The notes beneath the pieces were generated by a model that saw only the letters and a list, made by a program, of their open reading frames with translations, was not told the origin of the DNA and made no database searches. This document shows positions 32,783 through 41,683 of a DNA stretch of 64,000 bases, one piece after another (position 1 is the first letter of the stretch; each line of letters starts with the position of its first letter). Location: positions 90,414 through 154,413 of the forward strand of contig NZ_FPCC01000007.1 of assembly GCF_900116875.1 (NCBI RefSeq), in the 5' to 3' direction. The DNA is from Butyrivibrio sp. INlla21 (GTDB lineage Bacteria > Bacillota > Clostridia > Lachnospirales > Lachnospiraceae). The translations under genes and the position numbers were made by a program.

Positions 32783-34216
32783 ATGGCTGACAACAAGAAA
32801 CTTGTATCAGAGATCACATCCATGGATGAAGATTTCACACAATGGTATACCGACGTATGTATCAAGGCAGACCTCGTAAGCTATTCCAACATCAAGGGAT
32901 GTATGGTAATTAAGCCCGCGGGCTATGCAATCTGGGAGCTTATTCAGAAGCACCTTGATGCAAGATTTAAGGCAACGGGAGTTCAGAACGCTTACCTTCC
33001 CATGTTCATTCCCGAGTCACTTCTTCAGAAGGAGAAGGATCATGTAGAGGGATTTGCACCTGAAGTTGCTTGGGTTACACACGGAGGAATGGAGCCTCTT
33101 ACAGAGAGATATTGTGTTCGTCCCACATCAGAGACACTTTTCTGCGATTACTACAAGGGCGAGATCCATTCATACAAAGACCTCCCTCAGGTTCTTAACC
33201 AGTGGTGCAGCGTTGTTAGATGGGAAAAAGAGACAAGACCTTTCCTTAGAAGCCGTGAGTTCCTTTGGCAGGAAGGGCACACAGCACACGCAACATTCGA
33301 AGAGGCTGAAGAGCGTACACAGCAGATGCTCAATGTATACGCCGACTTCCTTGAGAATGATATGGCTATTCCCGTTATCAAAGGACAGAAGACAGATAAA
33401 GAGAAGTTTGCGGGCGCAGAAGCTACATACACAGTAGAAGCTCTTATGCATGACGGAAGAGCTCTTCAGAGCGCTACCAGCCACAACTTCGGTGACGGAT
33501 TTGCAAAGGCATTCGGTATCCAGTATGCAGGTAAAGATAACCAGCTCCACTATGTAAATCAGACTTCATGGGGACTTACAACACGTACTATCGGAGCTAT
33601 GATCATGGTACACGGAGATAACTCCGGACTTGTTGTTCCTCCTAAGATCGCTCCTATCCAGGTTGTTGTTATTCCTATCCAGCAGAAGAAAGAGGGCGTT
33701 CTTGATGCCGCATACGGTATCGCTAAGAGCCTTTCTGATTACAGAGTAAAGACAGACGATACAGACAGAACACCCGGATTTAAGTTTGCCGAGCAGGAGA
33801 TGAGAGGTATTCCGATCCGTGTTGAGATCGGACCTAAGGATCTCGAGGCAGGTAAGTGCGTACTTGTAAGAAGAGATACAAGAGAGAAGATCGAGTGCGC
33901 GATCTCAGACGTAGCAGCTAAAGTCGGAGAGCTTCTTGATCAGATCCAGAACGACATGCTTGCAAGAGCAAAGAAGCACCTCGAGGAGCACACATTCGTT
34001 GCTCACAACAAAGAGGAGTTTGCAGAGAACTTCAAGGAGACCAAGGGCTTTGTAAAGGCTATGTGGTGCGGAGACCGCGAGTGCGAAGATAAGATCAAGG
34101 AAGAGTTCAACGTAACAAGCCGTTGTATGCCTTTCGAGCAGGAGAACATCTCAGATGTTTGCCCTATCTGCGGCAAGCCTGCCAAGAAGATGGTTTACTG
34201 GGGAAGAGCATATTGA
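32783..34216 (+). CDS. proS: Proline-tRNA ligase (short, eukaryote/archaeal-like type)
   Basis: A 477-residue class II synthetase attaching proline to tRNA-Pro. The length and C-terminus ([18 protein letters not shown], with CxxC and terminal Tyr) identify the ProS3 type without the editing insertion. Class II motif 2 is [24 protein letters not shown], and motif 3 [16 protein letters not shown]. The ATG at 32783 follows AAAGGAGAACC; an upstream in-frame TTG at 32762 has no support. Regulated by the T-box leader directly upstream and closed by a strong terminator. Confidence 0.97.
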   Translation: MADNKKLVSEITSMDEDFTQWYTDVCIKADLVSYSNIKGCMVIKPAGYAIWELIQKHLDARFKATGVQNAYLPMFIPESLLQKEKDHVEGFAPEVAWVTHGGMEPLTERYCVRPTSETLFCDYYKGEIHSYKDLPQVLNQWCSVVRWEKETRPFLRSREFLWQEGHTAHATFEEAEERTQQMLNVYADFLENDMAIPVIKGQKTDKEKFAGAEATYTVEALMHDGRALQSATSHNFGDGFAKAFGIQYAGKDNQLHYVNQTSWGLTTRTIGAMIMVHGDNSGLVVPPKIAPIQVVVIPIQQKKEGVLDAAYGIAKSLSDYRVKTDDTDRTPGFKFAEQEMRGIPIRVEIGPKDLEAGKCVLVRRDTREKIECAISDVAAKVGELLDQIQNDMLARAKKHLEEHTFVAHNKEEFAENFKETKGFVKAMWCGDRECEDKIKEEFNVTSRCMPFEQENISDVCPICGKPAKKMVYWGRAY

Positions 34217-34249
34217 TCCGGATAACAAAAAGATAATATCAATAATAAA

Positions 34250-34289
34250 GGCAGTGTGGATTTTCATCATTCCACACTGCCTATTTTTA
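34250..34289 (+). terminator. Terminator after proS
   Basis: GGCAGTGTGGA and TCCACACTGCC make an 11-bp perfect stem, followed by TATTTTTAT. It separates proS from the convergent diguanylate cyclase pair. Confidence 0.9.
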
Positions 34290-34318
34290 TAAAAGACTGA
34301 TATGAAGCTTTCGTTTTT

Positions 34319-36010
34319 TTACTTGGTTTTACTTATGTTTTTCCTAGCGTAATACGTCTTTTTGTTGTTGTACATTCTCTGATCCGCCAGCATGAATACT
34401 GCGTGAGTATCTTTATCTTCCGCTTCCGATTTAAAAGCGAAGCCGTGAGAAACGCTGTGGTTAATGCCGGGATCTTCTTTATCAAGATCCAAAAGCTTTT
34501 TATCCAAAAGATCAAGGAGACTGACAACCTTGTCCTTGTCTATCGAATCGGAGATTACCATAAATTCATCGCCACCGATCCTAAAGCACTCTCCGAAGCC
34601 TTTAAAGGTGCTCGAAAGAGCGGATGAGAAGCTCTTAAGAAGCTTATCTCCGGCAGGATGTCCGTCGTTGTCGTTAACCTCTTTTAGTCCGTTCAGATCA
34701 AGGCTGACAATGCAGAAATCCGAATCGGATTCATCAAGGTCTGCAAGTCTTTTATCGGAGCAGGCTCTGTTGGGGAGCTGCGTAAGAGCATCCTCAAAAG
34801 CAATCTGGGCAAGAGATGCATACTCTTTTCTCTGAGCATAAATCCTTGTCATGAAGACAAAGTGATTAAGTAGCTGCGTGATAACAAAGAACATCGCGGT
34901 CGCAGGGATCACATTAATCATGAGAATGTTGTCTCGGCAATCCAGGTTTGGTCTCGTCACATCGGTCAAGGCTGTAAGTATCAGCGATATCGAAAGAAGC
35001 GTCAATCCAAACATAAGTATCTGAGTAGTAGGATTCTTGGATTTGGATTTAAAATCAATAAAGTCATAAACGACAAGGAACAAGAAGCTTATCAACGCAA
35101 GTAAATAATAAGGGATGATAAAGTGGTGAATATGAACCTTGTCCGTAAGGTGAAGCGCAATGAACAGGAAGCTGAAAGCCAGCGAACCGTATCCCATTAT
35201 CGAAAGGACAAGTCCGTCATAGCGCTTGTGCAGGCTGTATATAAGTGAATAAATAGTCGGAACAAGCAAATACAGAGCGGAGTACCCGATGAAGGTTGCC
35301 GTCGATTTGTCCAAAAGGAAAGTGAAGCAGTCAAATTCCGTGAGCAGCCATAAACCAAGCAAAATACCTATAATCGAGCATACGATCTGATTGAACACAT
35401 CTGACGATCTCATGTAGAAAACAAGTGAGATAAGCAGGAAGATGTGACCGAAAACGATAAGGAAGATACCCGTTATCAGAGGAAAAGTTGCCGTATACAT
35501 AAGGTTTCTGTATAGGTCGTCAAAATCTCCCATCATCATGTTTACTACGTTTGCCTTTGTGTTGTTCTCGGTTACGTAGAGGTTTATGGAGAGTTTTTTG
35601 CCCGCATAATCAGGTTCAAGAGGAACAATATTGTATCCGTTTCCGATGTAGGAGCCGTTTGCTACCGCGTCGAGTCCTTCATAGGCGATAAGCTTGCCGT
35701 CGAGGAAAACCTCATAGGAACAGCATTCGGTCTTGAAAATAAGATAAGGGAACGGAGCTTCGCAAGACTTAAGCAGCTTTGGAAGCGTCAACGTGATCTT
35801 GTCTCCTCGCGAAAAAGAAACACCTATCTGATCGCTGAGAGCTCCCAATTCGGTATTGAGATATTGCTGATTTCTGTAGGTTGCAACCCAGCCTTTTTCC
35901 AGAGAATACAGAGGATATTGCTTTTCAAAGCGAAGCAAAGTGAAAAACGCCGAGAAGAGCAATACGATGAAAAGGGTGGAAATTCCTATGAAAGTAACTG
36001 TTTTACGCAT
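34319..36010 (-). CDS. Diguanylate cyclase with extracytoplasmic sensor and 7TM-like region (second of pair)
   Basis: A 563-residue membrane protein making cyclic di-GMP. Residues 1-25 form a first helix, about 30-175 an outside beta-rich domain like those of 7TMR-DISM proteins, about 180-385 seven hydrophobic helices, then a GGDEF domain. The active site is GGDEF in ECFRIGGDEFMVIS; the metal and substrate residues in VSLDLNGLKEVND and GHPAGDKLL are present, so it should be active. The allosteric RxxD inhibition site expected just upstream is replaced by KGFG. Start ATG at 36010 overlaps the stop of the upstream twin by 8 nt, implying translational coupling. Confidence 0.9.
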   Translation of the reverse strand: MRKTVTFIGISTLFIVLLFSAFFTLLRFEKQYPLYSLEKGWVATYRNQQYLNTELGALSDQIGVSFSRGDKITLTLPKLLKSCEAPFPYLIFKTECCSYEVFLDGKLIAYEGLDAVANGSYIGNGYNIVPLEPDYAGKKLSINLYVTENNTKANVVNMMMGDFDDLYRNLMYTATFPLITGIFLIVFGHIFLLISLVFYMRSSDVFNQIVCSIIGILLGLWLLTEFDCFTFLLDKSTATFIGYSALYLLVPTIYSLIYSLHKRYDGLVLSIMGYGSLAFSFLFIALHLTDKVHIHHFIIPYYLLALISFLFLVVYDFIDFKSKSKNPTTQILMFGLTLLSISLILTALTDVTRPNLDCRDNILMINVIPATAMFFVITQLLNHFVFMTRIYAQRKEYASLAQIAFEDALTQLPNRACSDKRLADLDESDSDFCIVSLDLNGLKEVNDNDGHPAGDKLLKSFSSALSSTFKGFGECFRIGGDEFMVISDSIDKDKVVSLLDLLDKKLLDLDKEDPGINHSVSHGFAFKSEAEDKDTHAVFMLADQRMYNNKKTYYARKNISKTK

Positions 36011-37724
36011 GGAACGGCACCCCCATTTCCTTGTTTTGCTGATGCTCTTTCTTCATCTCGTACATACGTGAATCCGCAAGCATGTAAACTTCCTGAGCTG
36101 AACTGTTGGGAACCTCGTAGCTGTAGGCATAGCCATACGAAGCACTGTATTGGAACACCTGCTCTTTCCTGTTCCATTCGGACAAAAGAGCATAGAATTC
36201 ATGAATTCTCTTGGTACAGTGAGAAGCCTGCTCATCAAGAAGAATAACGATAAATTCATCGCCGCCCATTCTTCCGATAAGATTTGCATCCCAGAAACAG
36301 TTGGTAAGTATTGTCGAAAAGCCCATTAGAAGGCGGTCGCCCTCGTGGTGGCCGTAAGTGTCGTTGACAACTTTAAGCTTATTCAGGTCGATACTGAATA
36401 TTGTGTAAAGGCTGTGCTCATTTGAAATAACCTGCATTATCTGCTCACATCTTGCTCTGTTGGCAAGTCCTGTCAGAGGATCGGTATAAGCAAGGTCAAC
36501 CATCTGTCTTTTCATTGAAGCATAATTGTTGTTGTATATGCTGTAGAAAAGATAACTGATGATAAGACAAGATACAAACAAGAGAGCACCGAAAGTAAAG
36601 CCGCTTCCGTAGAGGAAGATGTTTCCGGAGTTACTCTTATATTTGTGATAATCGTAAACAAATATATCGGAGATCGCGAAGATCATGAAAGCGAGCAGTC
36701 CCAGTATGAAAAAGAGATCCGAAGTCGTGTTGTGATCGTCGGAAGTAAAGAAATGCTCTCGTTCCCTGTACATAAGAATGATTGCGATAATACTCTGAAT
36801 AATGATCGAACCCTGAATATATGTTGTCACATCCGAAAACTTAAGGATATTGTGATTGTTCAGAATAAAAAGAACAATAAAGAAAGCAATGTTATACAAG
36901 AACATAAGCTGAAACAGAGGCCTGCTCCTTTTTGGGAATACCGAAAACAGATATCCCGTTATGGAGATCGGAATACATACAAAAGACGCGTACTCAGCGA
37001 CGGAATTGGCATGCGGATTATTGATCAGCATGTCGATAAGTCCGTACTGTCCAAGAATAAAAAGACCAAGCAAAAATGAAGTAAGTCCGCTGAAAAAGAG
37101 CCTTAGCTCTCTGTCGTGATATATGTACATGTACGGAGAAATAATGATAAGTATAAGTCCGAGTACAGATAAGAAGATGCCCGAGAAAATACTTACCGAG
37201 TTTTGTAAAAGATGATATGAAAGAATATCTACTCTGCTACCAAGAACGAACTCAGACAGCGAAGAAAAGGAAGCTCTTCTTGTTCCGGTAAGAACAACCT
37301 TTAAGCGGTTTCCGGAGTGAGAACCGGTAAGAGAAACACAGTTGAATCTGTCGGGGCATTCGCGGTATTTCTCGTAGATATCACGTCCGTAAGAATAGAT
37401 AAGATCTTTTCCGACATAAACATCTACGGTCGCGTGCTTGGTGAAAAAGTAAAGGCAGCAGGAGTTGCCTGAAATATATGGGATGGTTCTTGTAAGCACA
37501 AGAGAATCACCTTCATTGATCACGGGAATATTTACTTCATGAAGAACGGACGACGTTTTCAAAACATCGTCATTTAAAGAAACAGTCCATCTGTCCTCAA
37601 GAGTTGTAAGAGATGAGCTGTAAGAGTAGGAATTATCTATAACCTTTAAAAGCGCCATTATTAAAAGAAAAAATATCGCAAGCAAAAGAATAGCGACAAA
37701 CCTGGTGTTTTTTCTGAATTTCAT
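36003..37724 (-). CDS. Diguanylate cyclase with extracytoplasmic sensor and 7TM-like region (first of pair)
   Basis: A 573-residue protein with the same architecture as its downstream neighbour: N-terminal helix, outside domain to about 185, seven hydrophobic helices to about 400, and C-terminal GGDEF. The motif is GRMGGDEFIVILL, with FSIDLNKLKVVNDTYGHHEGDRLL before it, so cyclase activity is expected; the RxxD I-site is absent here too (WDAN at that place). The two proteins are clearly paralogues with divergent sensor parts. The ATG at 37724 is ahead of a short divergent region shared with cca. No EAL or HD-GYP partner is nearby. Confidence 0.9.
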   Translation of the reverse strand: MKFRKNTRFVAILLLAIFFLLIMALLKVIDNSYSYSSSLTTLEDRWTVSLNDDVLKTSSVLHEVNIPVINEGDSLVLTRTIPYISGNSCCLYFFTKHATVDVYVGKDLIYSYGRDIYEKYRECPDRFNCVSLTGSHSGNRLKVVLTGTRRASFSSLSEFVLGSRVDILSYHLLQNSVSIFSGIFLSVLGLILIIISPYMYIYHDRELRLFFSGLTSFLLGLFILGQYGLIDMLINNPHANSVAEYASFVCIPISITGYLFSVFPKRSRPLFQLMFLYNIAFFIVLFILNNHNILKFSDVTTYIQGSIIIQSIIAIILMYREREHFFTSDDHNTTSDLFFILGLLAFMIFAISDIFVYDYHKYKSNSGNIFLYGSGFTFGALLFVSCLIISYLFYSIYNNNYASMKRQMVDLAYTDPLTGLANRARCEQIMQVISNEHSLYTIFSIDLNKLKVVNDTYGHHEGDRLLMGFSTILTNCFWDANLIGRMGGDEFIVILLDEQASHCTKRIHEFYALLSEWNRKEQVFQYSASYGYAYSYEVPNSSAQEVYMLADSRMYEMKKEHQQNKEMGVPFHA

Positions 37725-37790
37725 ATTTAAACCCTCATAATATCATTAACATTAGTATATAACCTGAGAAAGAAAATTCCTAGACAATTC

Positions 37791-37819
37791 TTCACAAGTA
37801 TCGGTCTTTGGGCTATTAT
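37791..37819 (+). promoter_or_regulatory. cca promoter, apparently leaderless
   Basis: TTCACA at 37791-37796, exactly 17 nt, TATTAT at 37814-37819, then 6 nt to the ATG at 37826. No SD can fit; the transcript would begin at or near the start codon. Confidence 0.6.
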
Positions 37820-37825
37820 GAGAAT

Positions 37826-39211
37826 ATGATTATTAGAATGCCGGAAAATGCAAAAAAGATATTGGACACCATGCACGAGGCGGGATTTGAGGCCTATATC
37901 GTCGGTGGTTGTGTGAGAGATGCGCTTCTTGGAAGAGAGCCGATGGATTGGGATATCACTACCAATGCACTTCCTCAGGATACCAAGAAGCTTTTCAGAA
38001 GAACCATAGATACGGGAATAGAGCACGGAACCGTTACGGTAATGATGGGAAAAGAGGGCTACGAAGTCACCACTTACCGTATTGACGGAAAGTACGAGGA
38101 CAACAGACATCCAAGCGAAGTTACTTTTACCAAGAATCTCACCGAAGACATGAGAAGGCGAGATTTCACGATAAATGCGATGGCCTACAACGAAGAAGAA
38201 GGGCTTATCGACAGATTTGGCGGAGTCGAAGACCTTAATAATAAACTCATAAGATGTGTCGGAAATGCTCACGAACGTTTTTCAGAGGACGCACTCAGAA
38301 TAATGAGAGCAGTCAGATTCTCCGCTCAGCTTGATTATTCTATAGAAAAAGAGACTGAAGAAGCAATAAAAGAGCTTGCGCCGACGCTAAAAAAGATAAG
38401 CGCAGAGAGAGTGCAGGTTGAGCTTATCAAGCTTCTTGAATCGGATCATCCCGAAAAATTCATGGATCTATATGAACTTGGGATCACCAAGGTTATACTT
38501 CCCGAATTCGATGCCTGCATGAAAACAAAGCAGAACAATCCGCATCATTTATACGATGTCGGAACACATACAGTTAAAGCGTTGGAACATGTAAGAGCCG
38601 ATAAAGTGCTTAGACTTTCCATGCTTCTTCATGATATTGGTAAGCCCGAAACGAAAACGACGGACGAAGCCGGAATAGACCATTTTCACGGACATGCGTC
38701 TCTCGGAGCCGATATGGCACATGATATCTTCAGAAGACTTAAGTTTGACAGAGATACCATGGACAGAGTCTGTAACCTGATCAAATATCACGACGACAGA
38801 TTCCCCGCGGAGCCAAGGACCGTCAGAAGAGCCATGAACAGAGTGGGAGTAGAGGATTTTCCGCTTCTTCTTGACGTAAAATATGCCGACACAATGGCAC
38901 AGAGCTCTTATTATCAAAAAGAGAAGTTGCAAGCACTTAAAGATATAAGAGTTCTTTATGATAAAATAATAAAAGAGAATGATTGCGTGACACTTAAGCA
39001 GCTTGCGGTCGGGGGAAAAGAGCTTATTAGTCTCGGAATAGCTCCCGGCAAGCAGATTGGCGATATTTTAAACGCGATGCTTAAGGATGTCATTGATGAA
39101 CCTGCGCATAACACCAAAGAGTATCTTTTAGAGCCGGAGCGCCTAAAAAATGTATTCATGAAGGAGCATGAGCAAGGAGTAGATCATGAAAAGAAATCAT
39201 CGGATAATTAA
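37826..39211 (+). CDS. cca: CCA tRNA nucleotidyltransferase with HD domain
   Basis: A 461-residue enzyme adding or repairing the CCA end of tRNAs, needed since the tRNA genes in this window do not encode CCA. The polymerase head shows YIVGGCVRDALLGREPMDWDITTNA with the DxD metal site and RRRDFTINAMAYN; an HD domain follows (MLLHDIGKPETKT, then HFHGHASLGADMA and IKYHDDRF), which in relatives has phosphohydrolase activity. The ATG at 37826 is chosen for the product MIIRMPENAKKIL; an in-frame TTG 18 nt further up overlaps the -10. The 3' end overlaps the PEGA gene by 26 nt. Confidence 0.94.
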   Translation: MIIRMPENAKKILDTMHEAGFEAYIVGGCVRDALLGREPMDWDITTNALPQDTKKLFRRTIDTGIEHGTVTVMMGKEGYEVTTYRIDGKYEDNRHPSEVTFTKNLTEDMRRRDFTINAMAYNEEEGLIDRFGGVEDLNNKLIRCVGNAHERFSEDALRIMRAVRFSAQLDYSIEKETEEAIKELAPTLKKISAERVQVELIKLLESDHPEKFMDLYELGITKVILPEFDACMKTKQNNPHHLYDVGTHTVKALEHVRADKVLRLSMLLHDIGKPETKTTDEAGIDHFHGHASLGADMAHDIFRRLKFDRDTMDRVCNLIKYHDDRFPAEPRTVRRAMNRVGVEDFPLLLDVKYADTMAQSSYYQKEKLQALKDIRVLYDKIIKENDCVTLKQLAVGGKELISLGIAPGKQIGDILNAMLKDVIDEPAHNTKEYLLEPERLKNVFMKEHEQGVDHEKKSSDN

Positions 39212-40991
39212 AACGGTCCTGGCAGTAGCAATTTCTTTTGCCATGCTAACCCCTAATGTGCCGGGGGCAGAAGCATATGCTACTACCAATAAGAAGATAA
39301 GCATATCGATGATAGGTAAGTATGACAGCGCGGATAAAGCTGCCATAAGGGATATAGATCTTGACGCCAAGAAGATCAGATTCAGAAATCATTCAACGGG
39401 AAAGACCTATACACTTGATTATGACAACACCAGCATGATGTATGATGCTTGGGAGGCTCCGCTTTCTCCGAGTCTTTTGGAGATCGGACAGGTTGTCGAT
39501 GTTAAGTTTCTTAAGAGCACCAAGCACATAACTTCCCTGGTTGTTGCCAAGGATGCGTGGGCTATTAATGATACAAGAGATCATGAGCTTGTAAGAGCGG
39601 ATAAGACGGCTAAGGTTAAGGGTGAGCTCTATAATATGGATGCGAGAACCCTTGTTATGGCCGAGGGAGAGCCGGCTCTTGCCGAGGATGTCCTGGGAAC
39701 GGACAAGATCAAGGTATATGGCGTCGATGATGACATTTACAGCGTTGTTGTTACAAGCGGTCACGGCTATGTGAGCCTTTCTTCCGACACGGTTGAGGAC
39801 AGAAGTCTTGTGGGAGCGTGGCTTGAGCTTGATAACGAAGTAATCTACAAGATATCTCCGAATATGATGCTGAGCGCACCGGAGGGTGAGTATAATCTTC
39901 AGATACTTGGAAACGGCGCCAACTATCAGTCCAAGGTAAGCATAAGCAGAAATAAGGAAACAGTGGTAGACACCAGCGACATTACAATATCCAAACCAAA
40001 GGAAGGTCTTGTTACATTCGAGATCACGCCAAGTGAAGCGGAAGTGTTTGTCGACGGCGAGAAGCAGCTTACGGATGTTCCTGTTTCTATCCGCTACGGA
40101 TATCATAATCTGAAGATCATGGCTGACGGATACATCACGCAGAACAGATATCTCAAGGTGGGAACTGCCAAGTCTGTTGTTCAGATAGAGCTTGAAAAAG
40201 AGGATTCCGGATCACCGGGCAAATCTTCATCTGCGGCTTCAGATTATAGTTCTACCAACAAGAAAGACAAGAATTCTTCATCTTCCGCATCGGTTGCAAC
40301 AATTCCGAAGAGCTCGGCCGCTGCGAGTGTTGCCACAGTCAGCGCAAATAGCGATAAACCGAAAGCTAAGGACAGGGTTATTGAAGGATATAAGATATAC
40401 GTTGAAGAGCCTGAAGATACAGAGGTTTATTTCGACGGAAGCTATATCGGAATGACGCCCGCAAGCTTTACCAAGGTTTCGGGAACACATGAAGTTACTC
40501 TCAGAAGAGATGGCTATAAGACCAAGAGCTATAGAGTAAACATCGATGATTCGGAGGACAACGCTTTTTATAAGTTCCCGGATCTTAAGAAAGAAGAGAA
40601 AGAATCGGATAAAGAAGAAAAGTCCGATAAGTCGTCGGATGCAGCGACCAAGGCTTCTACAGAAAAGCCCGCCGATGCTTCCAAAGACAAGACGACGGAT
40701 GATTCCGCCAACAAGGCTACAACGGATAAGCCAAGTGACTCGTCTACAATGGCATCAACAGGTAAGAAGGATGATTCGGGAACGACAGCCACAACCGCTA
40801 AATCCGATTCAGCAGGAAAAGATAAGACGGAGTCCGCTAAAGAGGAGGCTACAGATCCTTCAAATTCAGGCGGAAAGACAAACAAGCAGGATGAGGATAG
40901 CAAAGACAACAGTGAATCCGGCAATTCTAAAGATAAAAAAGACAACAGTGATGCGGCAAACACTGCATCGGGAGAGAAAGATGAGACTTGA
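39186..40991 (+). CDS. Exported PEGA-domain protein with Ser/Thr/Asp/Lys-rich tail
   Basis: A 601-residue protein with a signal peptide (NHRIIKTVLAVAISFAMLTPNVPGAEA). Residues 35-270 are a beta-rich region I do not recognise. Two PEGA domains follow, at about 273-335 (TPSEAEVFVDGEKQLTDVPVSIRYGYHNLKIMADGY) and about 400-458 (EPEDTEVYFDGSYIGMTPASFTKVSGTHEVTLRRDGYK). The last ~140 residues are a disordered, Ser/Thr/Asp/Lys-rich tail without sorting motif or membrane helix. PEGA domains are common in surface proteins that may bind or span wall material. Its start lies inside cca (26-nt overlap) and its end overlaps rqcP by 11 nt, so it is embedded in a translation-coupled housekeeping run. Confidence 0.85.
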   Translation: MKRNHRIIKTVLAVAISFAMLTPNVPGAEAYATTNKKISISMIGKYDSADKAAIRDIDLDAKKIRFRNHSTGKTYTLDYDNTSMMYDAWEAPLSPSLLEIGQVVDVKFLKSTKHITSLVVAKDAWAINDTRDHELVRADKTAKVKGELYNMDARTLVMAEGEPALAEDVLGTDKIKVYGVDDDIYSVVVTSGHGYVSLSSDTVEDRSLVGAWLELDNEVIYKISPNMMLSAPEGEYNLQILGNGANYQSKVSISRNKETVVDTSDITISKPKEGLVTFEITPSEAEVFVDGEKQLTDVPVSIRYGYHNLKIMADGYITQNRYLKVGTAKSVVQIELEKEDSGSPGKSSSAASDYSSTNKKDKNSSSSASVATIPKSSAAASVATVSANSDKPKAKDRVIEGYKIYVEEPEDTEVYFDGSYIGMTPASFTKVSGTHEVTLRRDGYKTKSYRVNIDDSEDNAFYKFPDLKKEEKESDKEEKSDKSSDAATKASTEKPADASKDKTTDDSANKATTDKPSDSSTMASTGKKDDSGTTATTAKSDSAGKDKTESAKEEATDPSNSGGKTNKQDEDSKDNSESGNSKDKKDNSDAANTASGEKDET

Positions 40992-41220
40992 TAAATATTT
41001 AAAAGTAACCAGACTTATAAAAAGGCGTACTGTTGCCAACGAGGCCTGTGATGCAGGAAGAGTACAGATCAACGGTCGTCCGGCCAAGGCATCTACTGAT
41101 GTTAAGGTAGGAGATAAGATTACAATCGGCTTTGGTAATAAGGATGTGAGCGTTGAGGTTCTGGATGTGCAGGAAACAGTGCACAAAGAGGATGTTACAA
41201 ATTTGTATCGATACATTTGA
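40981..41220 (+). CDS. rqcP: RqcP/YabO-type S4-domain protein (Hsp15-like)
   Basis: A 79-residue S4 RNA-binding protein, MRLDKYLKVTRLIKRRTVANEACDAGRVQINGRPAKASTDVKVGDKITI, nearly the whole of which is the S4 fold. RqcP works with RqcH at obstructed 50S subunits to add Ala tails to stalled chains. The position before divIC is the classic yabO-yabP/yabQ-divIC arrangement seen in Firmicutes. The start ATG at 40981 overlaps the stop of the PEGA gene by 11 nt; a longer frame upstream is just the shadow of that gene. Confidence 0.93.
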   Translation: MRLDKYLKVTRLIKRRTVANEACDAGRVQINGRPAKASTDVKVGDKITIGFGNKDVSVEVLDVQETVHKEDVTNLYRYI

Positions 41221-41246
41221 CAGGCTTTTACCGCTTGTATTAGAAT
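41217..41246 (+). promoter_or_regulatory. Promoter for divIC and following genes
   Basis: TTGACA at 41217-41222 (overlapping the rqcP stop), 18 nt, TAGAAT at 41241-41246. It lies 45 nt ahead of divIC and would allow expression apart from cca. Confidence 0.55.
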
Positions 41247-41291
41247 GTAAATATAGGTATAAAGCAACATTATTGATTGGGGTAATTTTAG

Positions 41292-41603
41292 ATGGCAGCA
41301 AGAGCACGCTATAAGAGGAGGCGTTTTCAAAACAGAGCAGGAATTGCCTGGGCCAGCATCGTGGTTCTTATTCTCGTGACCGTAGTTTCGGTCAAGAGCG
41401 TTGGACTTATGCGCAAGGCCGCCGATCTACAAGCCAAGGAGGAATATCTCAAGGCACAGATCGAGGCAGAGCAGCTCAGAAGTGAAGAAATCGCTGATTT
41501 TGAGAGATATACGCATACACGTAAATATATAGAGGATACGGCTAAGGACAAATTGGGACTTGTGTATCCCGGTGAGATTATCTTCAGGAATGAAGATAAG
41601 TAA
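41292..41603 (+). CDS. divIC: Septum formation initiator DivIC/FtsB
   Basis: A 103-residue bitopic division protein. A basic N-terminal cytoplasmic segment is followed by one transmembrane helix (about 19-38, IAWASIVVLILVTVVSVKSV), a coiled-coil stretch (about 40-68) and the FtsB/DivIC-type end YIEDTAKDKLGLVYPGEIIF. It acts with FtsL and DivIB in the divisome. SD-like TTGGGGTAA lies ahead of ATG. Gene order with tilS, hpt and ftsH downstream supports the call. Confidence 0.92.
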   Translation: MAARARYKRRRFQNRAGIAWASIVVLILVTVVSVKSVGLMRKAADLQAKEEYLKAQIEAEQLRSEEIADFERYTHTRKYIEDTAKDKLGLVYPGEIIFRNEDK

Positions 41604-41620
41604 GTTATTCTTGTGTAATG

Positions 41621-41661
41621 CAGCGCAGACATCGGTACGGATTACGTATGTGTCTGCGCTG
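41621..41661 (+). terminator. Hairpin between divIC and tilS
   Basis: CAGCGCAGACA and TGTCTGCGCTG form an 11-bp perfect stem with a 19-nt loop; the downstream run is TTTCTATC, weak for termination. It ends 22 nt before the tilS start and may lower read-through or sequester nothing obvious. Confidence 0.55.
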
Positions 41662-41683
41662 TTTCTATCATGGGAAAAGGATT

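Noticed and set aside
40546..40980. Arg/Lys-rich upstream extension of the rqcP frame
   Set aside because: It is the out-of-frame reading of the Ser/Thr/Asp/Lys-rich PEGA tail; RqcP homologues start at 40981.
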